From contig NZ_VIRF01000078.1 of the NCBI RefSeq assembly GCF_008107685.1, forward strand, positions 1 through 64,000: a stretch of DNA of 64,000 nucleotides. Reading direction: 5' to 3'. The translations under genes and the position numbers were made by a program. Positions within the stretch are counted from its first letter, which is position 1; each line of letters begins with the position of its first letter. The notes under the pieces are model-generated. The model was not told where the DNA came from, did no database searches, and saw nothing but the letters and a program-made list of their open reading frames with translations. This document shows, piece after piece, positions 27,370 through 36,084 of the stretch. This DNA is from Novosphingobium sp. BW1. Its GTDB lineage: Bacteria > Pseudomonadota > Alphaproteobacteria > Sphingomonadales > Sphingomonadaceae.

Positions 27370-29946
27370 ATGACGAGGAGCCTAGCGCCCGCGCCCCTTG
27401 GCGCGCGCCGAATTGCGCGGGAACCGGGACTTGGAGGTCTGGGGACAGCGATGAGCGCGCTGGGCCTCGTGCTGGCCTGCCTGCCGCTAGACGCCGCCCG
27501 GGCACAGGAGACCCCGCCGCCCGAGCCCGAACCCGATTTCGCGACAATTATCGTGACCGCGCAGTTCCGCGCCCAGAATCTACAAGACACCCCCATCGCG
27601 ATCACCGCAATGACCTCAGACATGCTGGAAGAGCGTAGCCAGCAGAGCCTGGCCGACATCGCCAACCAGGCCCCCAGCGTTGCGCTGCGCCAGCAGTCGG
27701 CCTCATTCGGCCCCTCGATCAGCGCCTCGATCCGCGGCATGGGCCAGATCGACTTCAACCCGCTGGTGGAGCCGGGCGTTGGTCTCTATATCGACGATGT
27801 CTATTTCCCGCGCCTCACCGGGGCCAACTTCGAACTGGTCGATGTCGAGCGTGTCGAAGTCCTGCGCGGCCCCCAAGGCACGCTGACGGGCCGCAATTCC
27901 GAGGGCGGAGCGATCCGCTACATTTCCAAGAAGCCCGACGGCACCTTCGGCGGCTATGCCGAGGCAACCTACGGCGTCCGCGACCGGGTGAACCTGCGCG
28001 GCGCACTGCAGTTTCCCATTGCCGGCGATCTCTCGGCGCGCGTCTCGGCCGCGTACGGTCGTCAGGACGGATACGTCACCGGCTACGACTACGGCTGCCT
28101 TAATCCGGACAGCGGCGTCCCCGCGCAGACTTCGGGCGGCGACTGCAAGACTGCAGATTACGGGAACAAGGACTATTCCGCCGGGCGCGTTGCGCTGCGC
28201 TTCGAACGCCCTGGCATCGACCTGCAGCTGGTCGGCGACTACTCGCACGATTCCACCTACAACGCAGGCGAAGTCCTCCTCTACGCGAACAATCCCAACC
28301 CGAACGTCGCGACCGAGAACGGCTTGCCCTTCGACAACCGCTTCGTGTGCGGACGCTACTGCAATTACGCCGCGTTCCAGTCGGCGGGCGACAGTTTCCA
28401 GGCGGGGCTTATCCCTGGGCTCGACGGCTTTCCGGTCCAGCCCTCCACCCACGCTAACAAAGCCTTTTTCGAAGGCTGGGGCGTCTCGCTTCACGGCCAG
28501 TTCGACCTTGCCGACTGGATGAACCTCACCACGATCACCGCCTACCGGGGCTTTGATTCCAGGTTCTCCAACGACAGCGACCTCTCGCCTGCCCGCCTCG
28601 ATGCGCCGGTAGTCGACCTCAAGAGCCGCTTCTTCAGCCACGAGATGCGCCTCAACGCCGAACTTGGGCCCATCGTCGAGGCAACTCTCGGAAGCTATTT
28701 CTCCAGGGAGGACACAGATCAGGCGACCCGCACCGACATTCGCTATGTCGCTGCGGCGGGCCAGCCTATCTACCCGCTACAGTTCCTGGGCGGCGGGCCG
28801 GTCGAAGTGGAATCCTTTGCGCTTTTCAGCACCGTCTTCGTGCGCCCCACCAGCGACCTCACCCTGACGCTGGGCGGGCGATACACCGACGAGAGCAAGT
28901 CCACGACGTATGAGCGCCTGAACTACGACGGCACCAGCCCCAACGCCTTCGTCGACCCCATCGGTGCGGCCTACGGCATCGGCTACCAGGGCCCGGACGT
29001 GCTCGACGTCAACGGCAATGGCAACACCGCCGAGATCGTGACCGCGCTCAATGGTCTTACGGGCGGCTTCAAGGGCACCCGCTTCGACTACCGTGCCAGC
29101 CTGGACTATCGCATCTCGGACGAGGTGCTGGTCTACGCCTCGACCTCGACCGGCTTCAAGGGCGGCGGGATCAGCCCGCGCCCGTTCAACGCAGCTCAGG
29201 TCCAGCCCTTCGGGCCCGAGGAGCTGACCGCCTACGAGGTCGGCGTGAAGACCGACCTTTTCGGACACCGCGTACGGCTCAACCTCTCGGCCTACCTCAA
29301 CACATTCAAGGGCGCGCAGCTGGGCCTGCTGTCCTGCCCCCAGTTTGGCGGGCCCGGCCCCTGCGCCCTCCCCCAGAACGCGGGCGATGCCACGATCAGG
29401 GGGCTGGAAGCGGAACTGAGCGCCGAGCCTATCGACGGGCTCGACCTCAACGCCTCGGCCTCCTACCTCGACTGGAGCTGGGACTGCGTGAACATCCAGG
29501 TCGTGCGCGCACTGGCCCCCGGCGAGAGCAACAGCTGCAGCCAGGATGCCACCATCGTCGATCGCCTCGCCAGTCCGCCGCGCGGAGTGACCAAGTGGCA
29601 GTGGTCGATCGGGGCCCAGTACCGCATTGCGATCGACCGCTTTGGCAGCCTGACCCCGCGCATCGACGTCTCGCACCAGGGGGCGATGGCGGGCAGCGCG
29701 CTCGTGCCAGTGCCGGGCTCGCCCTCCGACCTCTACGGCCGGATTCCCAGCTACACCCTCACCAATGCGCGGCTTACCTATCGCACTGCGCAGGACAACT
29801 GGCAGCTCTCGCTCGGGGTCACCAACCTCTTCGACCAGTACTACTTCAGCCAGAAATTCGACCTGACCGGCGCGGGCGCGGGGCTCATCTCCGGCACCCC
29901 GGCGCGCCCGCGGGAATGGGCGCTCACGGTCAAGCGCCGCTTCTAG
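27370..29946 (+). CDS. TonB-dependent outer-membrane receptor
   Basis: An 858-residue receptor. A signal peptide ends near 'DAARAQE' (about residue 40). The TonB-box-like segment 'FATIIVTAQFRAQNLQDTPI' and plug domain ('SIRGMGQIDF', 'VERVEVLRGPQGTLTGRNSE') follow, then a long beta-barrel ending in the C-terminal Phe of 'TVKRRF'. It has the FyuA/CirA-like plug common to sphingomonad receptors for sugars and other substrates. GGGAG precedes the ATG at 27370; an in-frame extension to 27241 would run through the promoter. The sulfatase gene follows after 109 nt. Together they suggest uptake of a sulfated compound; the ligand is unknown. Confidence 0.9.
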   Translation: MTRSLAPAPLGARRIAREPGLGGLGTAMSALGLVLACLPLDAARAQETPPPEPEPDFATIIVTAQFRAQNLQDTPIAITAMTSDMLEERSQQSLADIANQAPSVALRQQSASFGPSISASIRGMGQIDFNPLVEPGVGLYIDDVYFPRLTGANFELVDVERVEVLRGPQGTLTGRNSEGGAIRYISKKPDGTFGGYAEATYGVRDRVNLRGALQFPIAGDLSARVSAAYGRQDGYVTGYDYGCLNPDSGVPAQTSGGDCKTADYGNKDYSAGRVALRFERPGIDLQLVGDYSHDSTYNAGEVLLYANNPNPNVATENGLPFDNRFVCGRYCNYAAFQSAGDSFQAGLIPGLDGFPVQPSTHANKAFFEGWGVSLHGQFDLADWMNLTTITAYRGFDSRFSNDSDLSPARLDAPVVDLKSRFFSHEMRLNAELGPIVEATLGSYFSREDTDQATRTDIRYVAAAGQPIYPLQFLGGGPVEVESFALFSTVFVRPTSDLTLTLGGRYTDESKSTTYERLNYDGTSPNAFVDPIGAAYGIGYQGPDVLDVNGNGNTAEIVTALNGLTGGFKGTRFDYRASLDYRISDEVLVYASTSTGFKGGGISPRPFNAAQVQPFGPEELTAYEVGVKTDLFGHRVRLNLSAYLNTFKGAQLGLLSCPQFGGPGPCALPQNAGDATIRGLEAELSAEPIDGLDLNASASYLDWSWDCVNIQVVRALAPGESNSCSQDATIVDRLASPPRGVTKWQWSIGAQYRIAIDRFGSLTPRIDVSHQGAMAGSALVPVPGSPSDLYGRIPSYTLTNARLTYRTAQDNWQLSLGVTNLFDQYYFSQKFDLTGAGAGLISGTPARPREWALTVKRRF

Positions 29947-30055
29947 GAGGCCATGAGGGCGGGCCGGGAGGGCACTGATCTGGCCCCTTCCGGCCTTGCG
30001 CCCGGATCCGCCCCTGCCTTCACCTTCGGATACCTCTCGCGACAAGGGACGCACG

Positions 30056-31486
30056 ATGACCAAGACGTTTTCTCCCAGCCCCCCGGTGATCTCGCGCCGC
30101 GCCGTCGTCGCGGGGCTTCTGGCCGGCGTCGCGCTGGCCCATGCGCCCGGGGCGCTCGCCGCTCCTTCGCAGACTTCGGGAACGCGCCCCAACATCCTGT
30201 TCATCATGGCCGACGACATGGGCTTCGCCGACCTCTCCTGCTATGGGCGGCGCGAATACGAGACCCCTGTGCTCGACCGGCTTGCGGCCGAGGGCATGCG
30301 CTTCACCCAGGCCTATGCCAACAGCGCGGTGTGCACCGCCACGCGCGTCGCGCTCATCACCGGGCGCTACCAGTACCGCCTGCAGGTGGGCCTGGAAGAG
30401 CCGCTCGGCCTTCGCGACGTGGGCCTTCCGCCCGAACAGCCGACGATGGCCTTGCTCCTGCGCGCGGCGGGCTATCACACCAGCCTCATCGGCAAGTGGC
30501 ACATGGGATCGCTTCCCAAGTACGGCCCGCTCAAGAGCGGCTATGATCAGTTCTGGGGCATTCGCCAGGGCGGGGTCGACTACTTCACGCACAAGATCGG
30601 CGGTTTGCCGGACCTGTGGGACGGGGAGACCCCGGTCGAGGAGGCGGGCTATCTGACGCAGCTCCTTGCCGAGCGCACCATCGCAACGCTGGACGAGCGC
30701 GCGCGTGAGGACACGCCCTGGCTTATCAGCCTCCACCTCACCGCCCCGCACTGGCCTTGGGAAGGCCCCGAGGACCAGAGGGAAAGCACACGCCTCGATG
30801 CCAAAGGCGGCTTTTCCATCGCCCATTACGACGGGGGCTCCATGGACACCTACGCCGCGATGGTGACGTCGATGGATGAGCAGATCGGCCGCGTCCTCGA
30901 CCGCCTTGCGCAGTTGGGCCTTGCCGAGGACACCCTTGTGGTCTTCACCAGCGACAACGGCGGCGAGCGCTTCTCCGACACCTGGCCCTTCACCGGCAAG
31001 AAGACCGAACTGCTCGAAGGGGGCCTGCGCATCCCCGCCATCGTGCGCTGGCCGGGCGTGACCCCGCCTGCAAGCACGAGCGCGGCGCAGATCATGTCGA
31101 TGGACTGGATGCCCACGTTCCTGGCCGCCGCGGGCGCCGCGCCCGATCCGGCAAGCCCGAGCGATGGGCGCGACCTTCGCAGCGCGCTGGAAGGCCGTGA
31201 GTTTCCCGAGCGCGCGCTGTTCTGGCGCTTTCGCAACCATGACCAGATGGCCGCGCGCGAGGGCCGCTGGAAGTACCTGTCGATCGCGGGCAACAGCTTC
31301 CTGTTCGACGTCGAGGCCGACCCGCTCGAACGGGCGAACCTCAAGGAGCGCCACCCCGAAACCTTCGCCCGCCTGCGCAAGGCCTGGGAGGCCTGGAACG
31401 CCGAGATGCTGCCCAACGATCCCGAGGCCGCCTCCTACGGCTTCACCGGAGAGATGCTGGCCGACCATTTCGGGATCGATAGCTAG
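30056..31486 (+). CDS. Exported type I sulfatase (arylsulfatase family)
   Basis: A 476-residue sulfatase. The N-terminus 'SRRAVVAGLLAGVALAHA' has a twin-arginine motif, so Tat export to the periplasm is likely. Metal ligands lie in 'FIMADDMGFADLS', and the formylglycine motif C-x-A-x-R is present as 'CTATR' at C93, so the enzyme should be matured by a formylglycine-generating enzyme encoded elsewhere. 'GKWHMG', 'TSDNGGE' and 'GGLRIPAIVRWPG' are further family blocks. It removes sulfate esters from a carbohydrate or aryl substrate. Its stop overlaps the stop of the convergent LysR gene by 2 nt. The ATG at 30056 is used because the Tat signal starts there. Confidence 0.9.
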   Translation: MTKTFSPSPPVISRRAVVAGLLAGVALAHAPGALAAPSQTSGTRPNILFIMADDMGFADLSCYGRREYETPVLDRLAAEGMRFTQAYANSAVCTATRVALITGRYQYRLQVGLEEPLGLRDVGLPPEQPTMALLLRAAGYHTSLIGKWHMGSLPKYGPLKSGYDQFWGIRQGGVDYFTHKIGGLPDLWDGETPVEEAGYLTQLLAERTIATLDERAREDTPWLISLHLTAPHWPWEGPEDQRESTRLDAKGGFSIAHYDGGSMDTYAAMVTSMDEQIGRVLDRLAQLGLAEDTLVVFTSDNGGERFSDTWPFTGKKTELLEGGLRIPAIVRWPGVTPPASTSAAQIMSMDWMPTFLAAAGAAPDPASPSDGRDLRSALEGREFPERALFWRFRNHDQMAAREGRWKYLSIAGNSFLFDVEADPLERANLKERHPETFARLRKAWEAWNAEMLPNDPEAASYGFTGEMLADHFGIDS

Positions 31487-32418
31487 CTGCCCTCGTGCGT
31501 CGAAGGATAGGCGTTGTCCTTCAGGATCGCACTGCGCACGAACGCCTCCAGCGCATCGGCCTGCTCCCCGCACAGCGCCGGATTGCGGTAAAGCACGAGC
31601 GTCCAGTCTGAGAGAGGGAAGAGCCGAACCAGCTTCGCGCGTGCCGAACGCGTCAGGAGCGGCTCGAGCAGGCAGGCCGCGCCCACCCCGCGCTCGACCA
31701 TGGCGACAAGAACGTCGGGATACTCGGTCCGCCCCACCACCCGGTGCGGAACAAGGCCCCGCTCGGCAAGGCTCGCCAGTTGCAGCGCCTCCTCGCGCGA
31801 GCCTTGCGGGGGGAGGATGAGCGGCAAGTCGGCGCACGCCTCGGCCGCAAGGGGAAGCGCGGCATCCTGCGCCATCTCGGGGACGCCGTAGATCCCGGAG
31901 CGCACCTGCCCGAGCGGCCGGCAATGGGAGGGCATGGGCCAGTCGCTGCGCAGGTGAAACACGGTGAAGTCACTTGCCTCGCGCCGCTGCGGGGCGGCCA
32001 GTTCCTCGGCAGGATGGGTACGCTGGACCTCGCAGGCGATCCCCGGGTGCGCGGCAAGGAAGGCGCCCAGCTTGGGCTTCACGTAAGGATCGAAAAGACC
32101 CACTCCAATGCGCATGCGAAACGTCTGCGCACTCGCGCGTTCGCGGCGCGAGAGACGATAGCTCGCCAGCTTGCGCCCGGCTTTATCGAGTGCATCCAGA
32201 TCCTCCAGAAAGGCTTGCCCCCGTATGGTCAGGTTAGGGCGGCGGCCAGGTCCCCGCACGAACAGGGCGAGGCCCATGCGCGCCTCCAGCTCGGAGAGCT
32301 GGCGGCTGACAGAGGCCTGTGAAATCCCCAGCCGCTCGGCACAGTCGCGAAAGCTGAGCGTCTCGCTCAGGAGGGCAAAAACCTCCAGCTGGCGCAGTGT
32401 GAACGGGTAATCCCGCAC
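31483..32418 (-). CDS. LysR-family regulator, paralogue of the one at 26.3-27.2 kb
   Basis: A 311-residue LysR regulator: DNA-binding part 'LRQLEVFALLSETLSFRDCA' and 'LGISQASVSRQLSELEARMG', then a co-inducer domain ('FRMRIGVGLFDPYVKPKLGA', 'MVERGVGAACLLEPLL'). The start is a GTG at 32418 preceded by AAGGAGGAG; the upstream ATG is out of frame. Sequence blocks are shared along the whole length with the regulator at 26,288-27,214. It is convergent with the sulfatase gene, so the TonB/sulfatase pair is enclosed by two related regulators. Whether they act together or on different targets is unknown. Confidence 0.88.
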   Translation of the reverse strand: MRDYPFTLRQLEVFALLSETLSFRDCAERLGISQASVSRQLSELEARMGLALFVRGPGRRPNLTIRGQAFLEDLDALDKAGRKLASYRLSRRERASAQTFRMRIGVGLFDPYVKPKLGAFLAAHPGIACEVQRTHPAEELAAPQRREASDFTVFHLRSDWPMPSHCRPLGQVRSGIYGVPEMAQDAALPLAAEACADLPLILPPQGSREEALQLASLAERGLVPHRVVGRTEYPDVLVAMVERGVGAACLLEPLLTRSARAKLVRLFPLSDWTLVLYRNPALCGEQADALEAFVRSAILKDNAYPSTHEGS

Positions 32419-32519
32419 CCTCTCCTCCTTGCATCGCCCCTCTTGCGGGAGCCGTGCGATCCTGCGCCGGGGCCGGCAAAAAGGCAATCGGGAAGGCGGT
32501 TTGGTGAGGCCCAAAGGTC

Positions 32520-32560
32520 CAGGTCCCGCGTCCCCCTCGGTGCTGGGGACACGGGACCTG
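32520..32560. terminator. Long GC-rich hairpin
   Basis: Bases 32520-32535 (CAGGTCCCGCGTCCCC) pair with 32545-32560 (GGGGACACGGGACCTG) with a single mismatched pair and a 9-nt loop. It lies between the start of the LysR gene and the end of the next minus-strand gene, so it could end a transcript arriving from either side, but it has no T-run. A mobile palindrome is possible. Confidence 0.4.
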
Positions 32561-32628
32561 TCACCGAGAGGGGGTATGGTCCCGGCGAAGTCGGTCTTTG
32601 CGCCGCGTTCAACAAGCCACCACGGCTC

Positions 32629-33420
32629 CTAGCGGCACTTGGGGTGGCTGTGGATGTCGCGGATGTCCTTCACGCGGCCGTCTGCCACGGTCATCTGGAG
32701 GCATTGCTTGGACGAGGGGCGGTTCCAGATGGTGTAGGCCGCGCTGCCCGACTTGAAGCCATCGACATTGCGAAAGCCCCGCCGCTCAAGCGTCGAATCC
32801 GCGCCGGCCGCCCGCGCGCCATTGAGGTCGAGATATGTCGCCGTGCGCTGGTACCCTCCATCCCCGTGGTGATACTGGGTGCGGTTATTGCGCTGTTCCA
32901 CGCCTTTGGAATACCCACGCGAGTAGTACTTGGAGTCCTCGTAGTTGTGGTAGGACTTGTGGTAGAGCCCGTCCTGGTAGCCACGATCATATTCGCGTTC
33001 GTGGTCGTGGTTGTCGAAATGGACCTTGTCATCGTGGTCGTCGGACTTGTGGGCGATCAGCGCGCCGAGCAGTGCCAGCCCCGCCACAGCGGCCACCGCA
33101 GCCCCAGTATTATCACTCGAATGGTGGCAATCCTTCTTGTCGGCATCGTTGATGGTCATCACGCGCCCGTCGCTCACCTCGACCACCACGCAGTCCTTGC
33201 CGTCATCGTCCCACCAGTAGGAATAGCTCTCGCCATAACTTCCCTTGCGCCCGTCAATATACTTGAGGCCGCGCGACAGGAGCGCGCTTTCCGCGCTTGA
33301 TGCACGCGCACCATTGAGATCGGTGAACGAGGAGGCCTTCTTGGCCATGACCGCATGCGGCGCCAGCGCGATGAAAACCGCCAGTGATCCCATGACGGCG
33401 AAGCGTAAGTGCGTATTCAT
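32629..33420 (-). CDS. Exported protein with two copies of a DLNGARA domain
   Basis: A 263-residue protein I do not recognise. A signal peptide covers about residues 1-26 ('FAVMGSLAVFIALAPHAVMA'). Residues 33-98 and 197-262 are two copies of one domain, each starting DLNGARA and ending in a Cys (pairs C77/C98 and C240/C262, perhaps disulfides). Between them lie a Gly/Ala-rich hydrophobic segment (107-123) and a His/Asp/Tyr-rich stretch (124-190: 'HKSDDHDDKVHFDNHDHERE'). The segment could insert in a membrane, leaving one domain on each side, or could be a glycine-zipper segment in the periplasm. The His/Asp stretch could bind metal. No operon partner is evident. Confidence 0.8.
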   Translation of the reverse strand: MNTHLRFAVMGSLAVFIALAPHAVMAKKASSFTDLNGARASSAESALLSRGLKYIDGRKGSYGESYSYWWDDDGKDCVVVEVSDGRVMTINDADKKDCHHSSDNTGAAVAAVAGLALLGALIAHKSDDHDDKVHFDNHDHEREYDRGYQDGLYHKSYHNYEDSKYYSRGYSKGVEQRNNRTQYHHGDGGYQRTATYLDLNGARAAGADSTLERRGFRNVDGFKSGSAAYTIWNRPSSKQCLQMTVADGRVKDIRDIHSHPKCR

Positions 33421-33468
33421 GATCAGGCTTTCCCCTTCTGTTTGCCCATCTGCGCGTATCCCTGCGCC

Positions 33469-34527
33469 TCAACCCCCTTCAGGGACGGCGTGCGGGTGGA
33501 TCGCTTCGATCACGGTGAGGTGATCCCACGTACCCGCGCCGACCCGCGAATTCGTGACCAGGACCGTCGTTCCAGGCCCGATCACCGCATTGAGGTCGCG
33601 GTAAAATTGGCGTGGCATCTCCACCCGGTTGAGCAGGGCCTCGTCGATCGCGCGTCCTTCCTCCTCCTCGTGGCCCGCCATCCCTACGAAGACCCAGTGC
33701 GGTTTGCCCTCCCGCACGATCTGGGTGATGACATGTGATCCTGGATCCGCGTCGCGGATGCGCGCGACACTGCGCCCGATTTCCTTGCCTCCACGCAGCA
33801 CGACGATGCGCTGGTCGAGCTTGGAGACGATCACCGAGACCGGTCCTTCGCGGGCAATATTCGGGGTCCAGTGGAACTGTTCGCCGGGCCGCAAGGGATG
33901 GTAGGCGATCGCCTGGCCCGCATCGTCAAAGGGCGAAAGGAGCGCATTGCCGCTTGTCTCCAGGTGGTGCTGGGCATCGCCCTCGATCACCACAGTCACG
34001 CCCAGTTCGGTCGCGGCAAAGAGTTCGCGCGCGAAATTGTAAGGCAGGTGCACGCAGCCATGGCTTTCGGGGTAGCCCGGCAAGCCGCCCGCGTGGAGCG
34101 CCACGCCATCCCAGGTCAGCCGCTGCTGGTAGGGCATGGGCGCGTTGTTGTAGGTGCTGGAGCGGTGCTTGGCATCCTTCTGCAGGATCGTAAAGACGCC
34201 CGTCGGCGTCGCGTGGCCAGGTTTCCCCGTGGAAACCGTGGTCGCCCCGATGCGGACGCCGTTGCGATAGACGAGCGCGATCTGACGTGAGAGATCGACG
34301 AAGACGAGCACGGGCCCATCGGGCGCGACCTCGGGGGCCCAGACCCATTCACCCGGCTCCAGCGTCTCGATGGCCCGCGCCAACTCGGGCGCGGAACTGA
34401 CCTTGGAGCCTTGCGCGCGCGCCAGGACCGGCAGCAGCGCGAACGCCACGGCCAGGACAAGCGCCAGCGCGTTGGCCGGCGCGCGCAGCCTCGCCGCGTC
34501 GAGGCGCGCAAACCCACAGCGCCCCAT
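33469..34527 (-). CDS. L,D-transpeptidase (YkuD/ErfK family)
   Basis: A 352-residue exported enzyme. A hydrophobic signal near residues 15-38 ('ALALVLAVAFALLPVLARA') is followed by the YkuD catalytic domain, with the signature His and Cys in 'GVALHAGG' and 'SHGCVHLPYNFA'. Such enzymes form 3-3 cross-links in peptidoglycan or attach proteins to it. About 180 residues follow the catalytic domain, with an internal segment 'VSVIVSKLDQRIVVLRGGKE' that resembles a second, catalytically empty YkuD-like repeat. The ATG at 34527 overlaps the stop of the GlsB-like gene, so the two are coupled. A longer upstream frame to 35100 overlaps two other genes and was rejected. Confidence 0.85.
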   Translation of the reverse strand: MGRCGFARLDAARLRAPANALALVLAVAFALLPVLARAQGSKVSSAPELARAIETLEPGEWVWAPEVAPDGPVLVFVDLSRQIALVYRNGVRIGATTVSTGKPGHATPTGVFTILQKDAKHRSSTYNNAPMPYQQRLTWDGVALHAGGLPGYPESHGCVHLPYNFARELFAATELGVTVVIEGDAQHHLETSGNALLSPFDDAGQAIAYHPLRPGEQFHWTPNIAREGPVSVIVSKLDQRIVVLRGGKEIGRSVARIRDADPGSHVITQIVREGKPHWVFVGMAGHEEEEGRAIDEALLNRVEMPRQFYRDLNAVIGPGTTVLVTNSRVGAGTWDHLTVIEAIHPHAVPEGG

Positions 34528-34790
34528 CAGCGCACTTTCCCGCGCTGGATCAGGTTGACGATGCCGAGCAACACCACCGCGCCGCCAAAGGCGACAAGAA
34601 GGCCCACGATCGAGAACTCCTGCACGCTTCCGGCAATGCCGAAATTGTTGGCAATCGCATTGCCCACGACCGAGCCCACGCAGCCCACCACGATGTTCCA
34701 GAAAACACCCATCGAAGCATCGCGGTTCATCACCTTGCTCGCCAGCCACCCGGCCAGCCCGCCCACGATCAGAGCAACGATCCAGCCCAT
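34527..34790 (-). CDS. GlsB/YeaQ/YmgE-family small membrane protein
   Basis: An 87-residue protein with three hydrophobic helices. 'IVALIVGGLAGWLASKVM' and 'NIVVGCVGSVVGNAIA' are the glycine-rich repeats of the GlsB/YeaQ/YmgE family (transglycosylase-associated), found in envelope-stress settings. The ATG at 34790 gives the standard family N-terminus 'MGWIVALI'. The stop overlaps the start of the L,D-transpeptidase gene, which fits a joint role in the cell envelope. Confidence 0.88.
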   Translation of the reverse strand: MGWIVALIVGGLAGWLASKVMNRDASMGVFWNIVVGCVGSVVGNAIANNFGIAGSVQEFSIVGLLVAFGGAVVLLGIVNLIQRGKVR

Positions 34791-35094
34791 GACGTATCTC
34801 CTCGTCCGTGCGCGCAAGGCCTCTTTCCCCTGCCCGCGATCCCGTTATCCGGCTGTGCGCCGCCACCCTTACAAAGCCTCCAGAGCAGCACGGCGTTGAT
34901 TGCCGGCGCCAGCACGCCGCCCCCCAGCCAAGGCGATCGGCCAGGCGGTTCCAGGAGAAGCCCAGTGGCACCAGGAAGACGCCCGAAAGCGGGTTCCTCT
35001 CCGGATCCAGCGATCCGAACGGGCCGATGCCGAGCAGCGCCAGCGCCAGCGCGCCCAGGTAGAGCACGATGAAAACGAGAAAAACCCACGTCAT
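34769..35094 (-). pseudogene. Small membrane protein with probable frameshift
   Basis: From the ATG at 35094 the frame reads 'TWVFLVFIVLYLGALALALL', then 'PLSGVFLVPLGFSWNRLADR'. A run of six G (minus strand, about 34919-34924) then breaks it: in the next frame the text continues sensibly as 'GGGVLAPAINAVLLWRLCK'. One extra G would restore a two-helix protein. The restored frame overruns the GlsB start, so its true end is uncertain. I do not know a function for this protein type. The lesion is a one-base change in a homopolymer, so a sequencing error is as likely as real loss. Confidence 0.5.
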
Positions 35095-35126
35095 CGCCAT
35101 ATTCCGAGCGGCGCGCCCATGGCCAT

Positions 35127-35765
35127 CTAGAGCGCGCCCTCATCGCCGCCGTAAAAGACCTGGTCGAGCACGCCGTCGCGGCTTCCAAAGCATTGCCACG
35201 GCGCCTGCGCTCTCCGCACGTTCACGTAGATCATGACGCCCGATTCCGCCTCCTCGATACGCTGCGTGCCGATTACCTGCCCGTTGGTCACTTCGTTGAT
35301 GCGGGCATGGCAGGCGCTTTCCATACCACCCGCCCCACGGATCGGATCACTCCCGAGTGCAGTGGCTGCTGGCGCCGTTGTCGCTCCAGAGCCCGCCTGC
35401 GCCAGGCCGGCATTGGCATCGCCCATCGGCACCGAGACGATGGCAATGGGCCCGTCTGCACCGAGAATGGTGCCGCCAAGTACCTTGGCCTCCGCCATGC
35501 CAGGACAACCGACGAGGACCGCGCTGTCATCGAGCCAGTTGGATGTCACCGCGCTTTCGCCCAGGCGCCGACAGGGATCGCCACTTGCCGGATAGCCATC
35601 GCCGATCACAACGAGGCTTTCGGGAAATGCCACCGGCTCAGCCGTCGGAACCGTGGTCTCTTCCCCAGGGGCCATGCCGCAAGCCGCCAGCAGGCCGCAA
35701 AGGCTGACGAGCAGCCCTGAGGGCCTGAAACGGTATCCCCACACGTGTGCAAGACAAAGGTGCAC
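35127..35765 (-). CDS. Predicted lipoprotein of unknown function
   Basis: A 212-residue protein with a lipoprotein signal: '[12 protein letters not shown]' carries a lipobox (LAAC), so it should be lipidated at that Cys. The GTG at 35765 lies 5 nt after AGGAGG and is the best start; a TTG 15 nt upstream contains that site. The mature part has several Cys residues ('PCRRLGES', '[11 protein letters not shown]', '[10 protein letters not shown]', 'WQCFGS') and a hydrophobic strand '[16 protein letters not shown]'. I do not recognise the domain. It lies upstream of the envelope genes on the same strand and could belong with them. Confidence 0.75.
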   Translation of the reverse strand: MHLCLAHVWGYRFRPSGLLVSLCGLLAACGMAPGEETTVPTAEPVAFPESLVVIGDGYPASGDPCRRLGESAVTSNWLDDSAVLVGCPGMAEAKVLGGTILGADGPIAIVSVPMGDANAGLAQAGSGATTAPAATALGSDPIRGAGGMESACHARINEVTNGQVIGTQRIEEAESGVMIYVNVRRAQAPWQCFGSRDGVLDQVFYGGDEGAL

Positions 35766-36084
35766 CTGCCCCTCCTGCAAGTCGCCATGGCGCGGAAATA
35801 TCCCGCGAATGCCCGCAGATCATTTCGCCAGACACTCCAACGGTCAATAGCAATAGATGGCAACATTCTTGGCATTTACTGCCAAATTGGGAGAAAACCC
35901 CCAAACTCGATTGAAACATGCAAAGTACAAATCTCGGGAAACCAGTCCTAAAATTCTGAAAAGAATACACTTCGATCAATTTTTCACACGTGACCGGAAT
36001 GTCTTTCCCTACTTTCGCGTTGACCTCGCTCGCGGGCCTCCGCAAACTTGCCTCCGGTTCGCACAGCGCTTCAGGGAGGAAGGG
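35766..36084. other. AT-rich intergenic region before the AraC gene
   Basis: A 319-bp divergent region between the lipoprotein gene and the AraC-type gene, notably A+T-rich from about 35,830 to 35,990. A coding frame spans part of it in frame with the AraC gene, but the good Shine-Dalgarno at 36,075-36,084 places the start at 36085. Promoters for both genes should lie here; no clear operator was found. Confidence 0.4.

Noticed and set aside
30020-31924. 634-codon open frame on the minus strand
   Set aside because: It is antisense to the sulfatase and runs into the LysR gene in the wrong frame, without any domain.
33469-35100. One 543-residue L,D-transpeptidase
   Set aside because: The upstream 191 codons overlap the GlsB-like gene in another frame; the signal peptide begins at the ATG at 34527.
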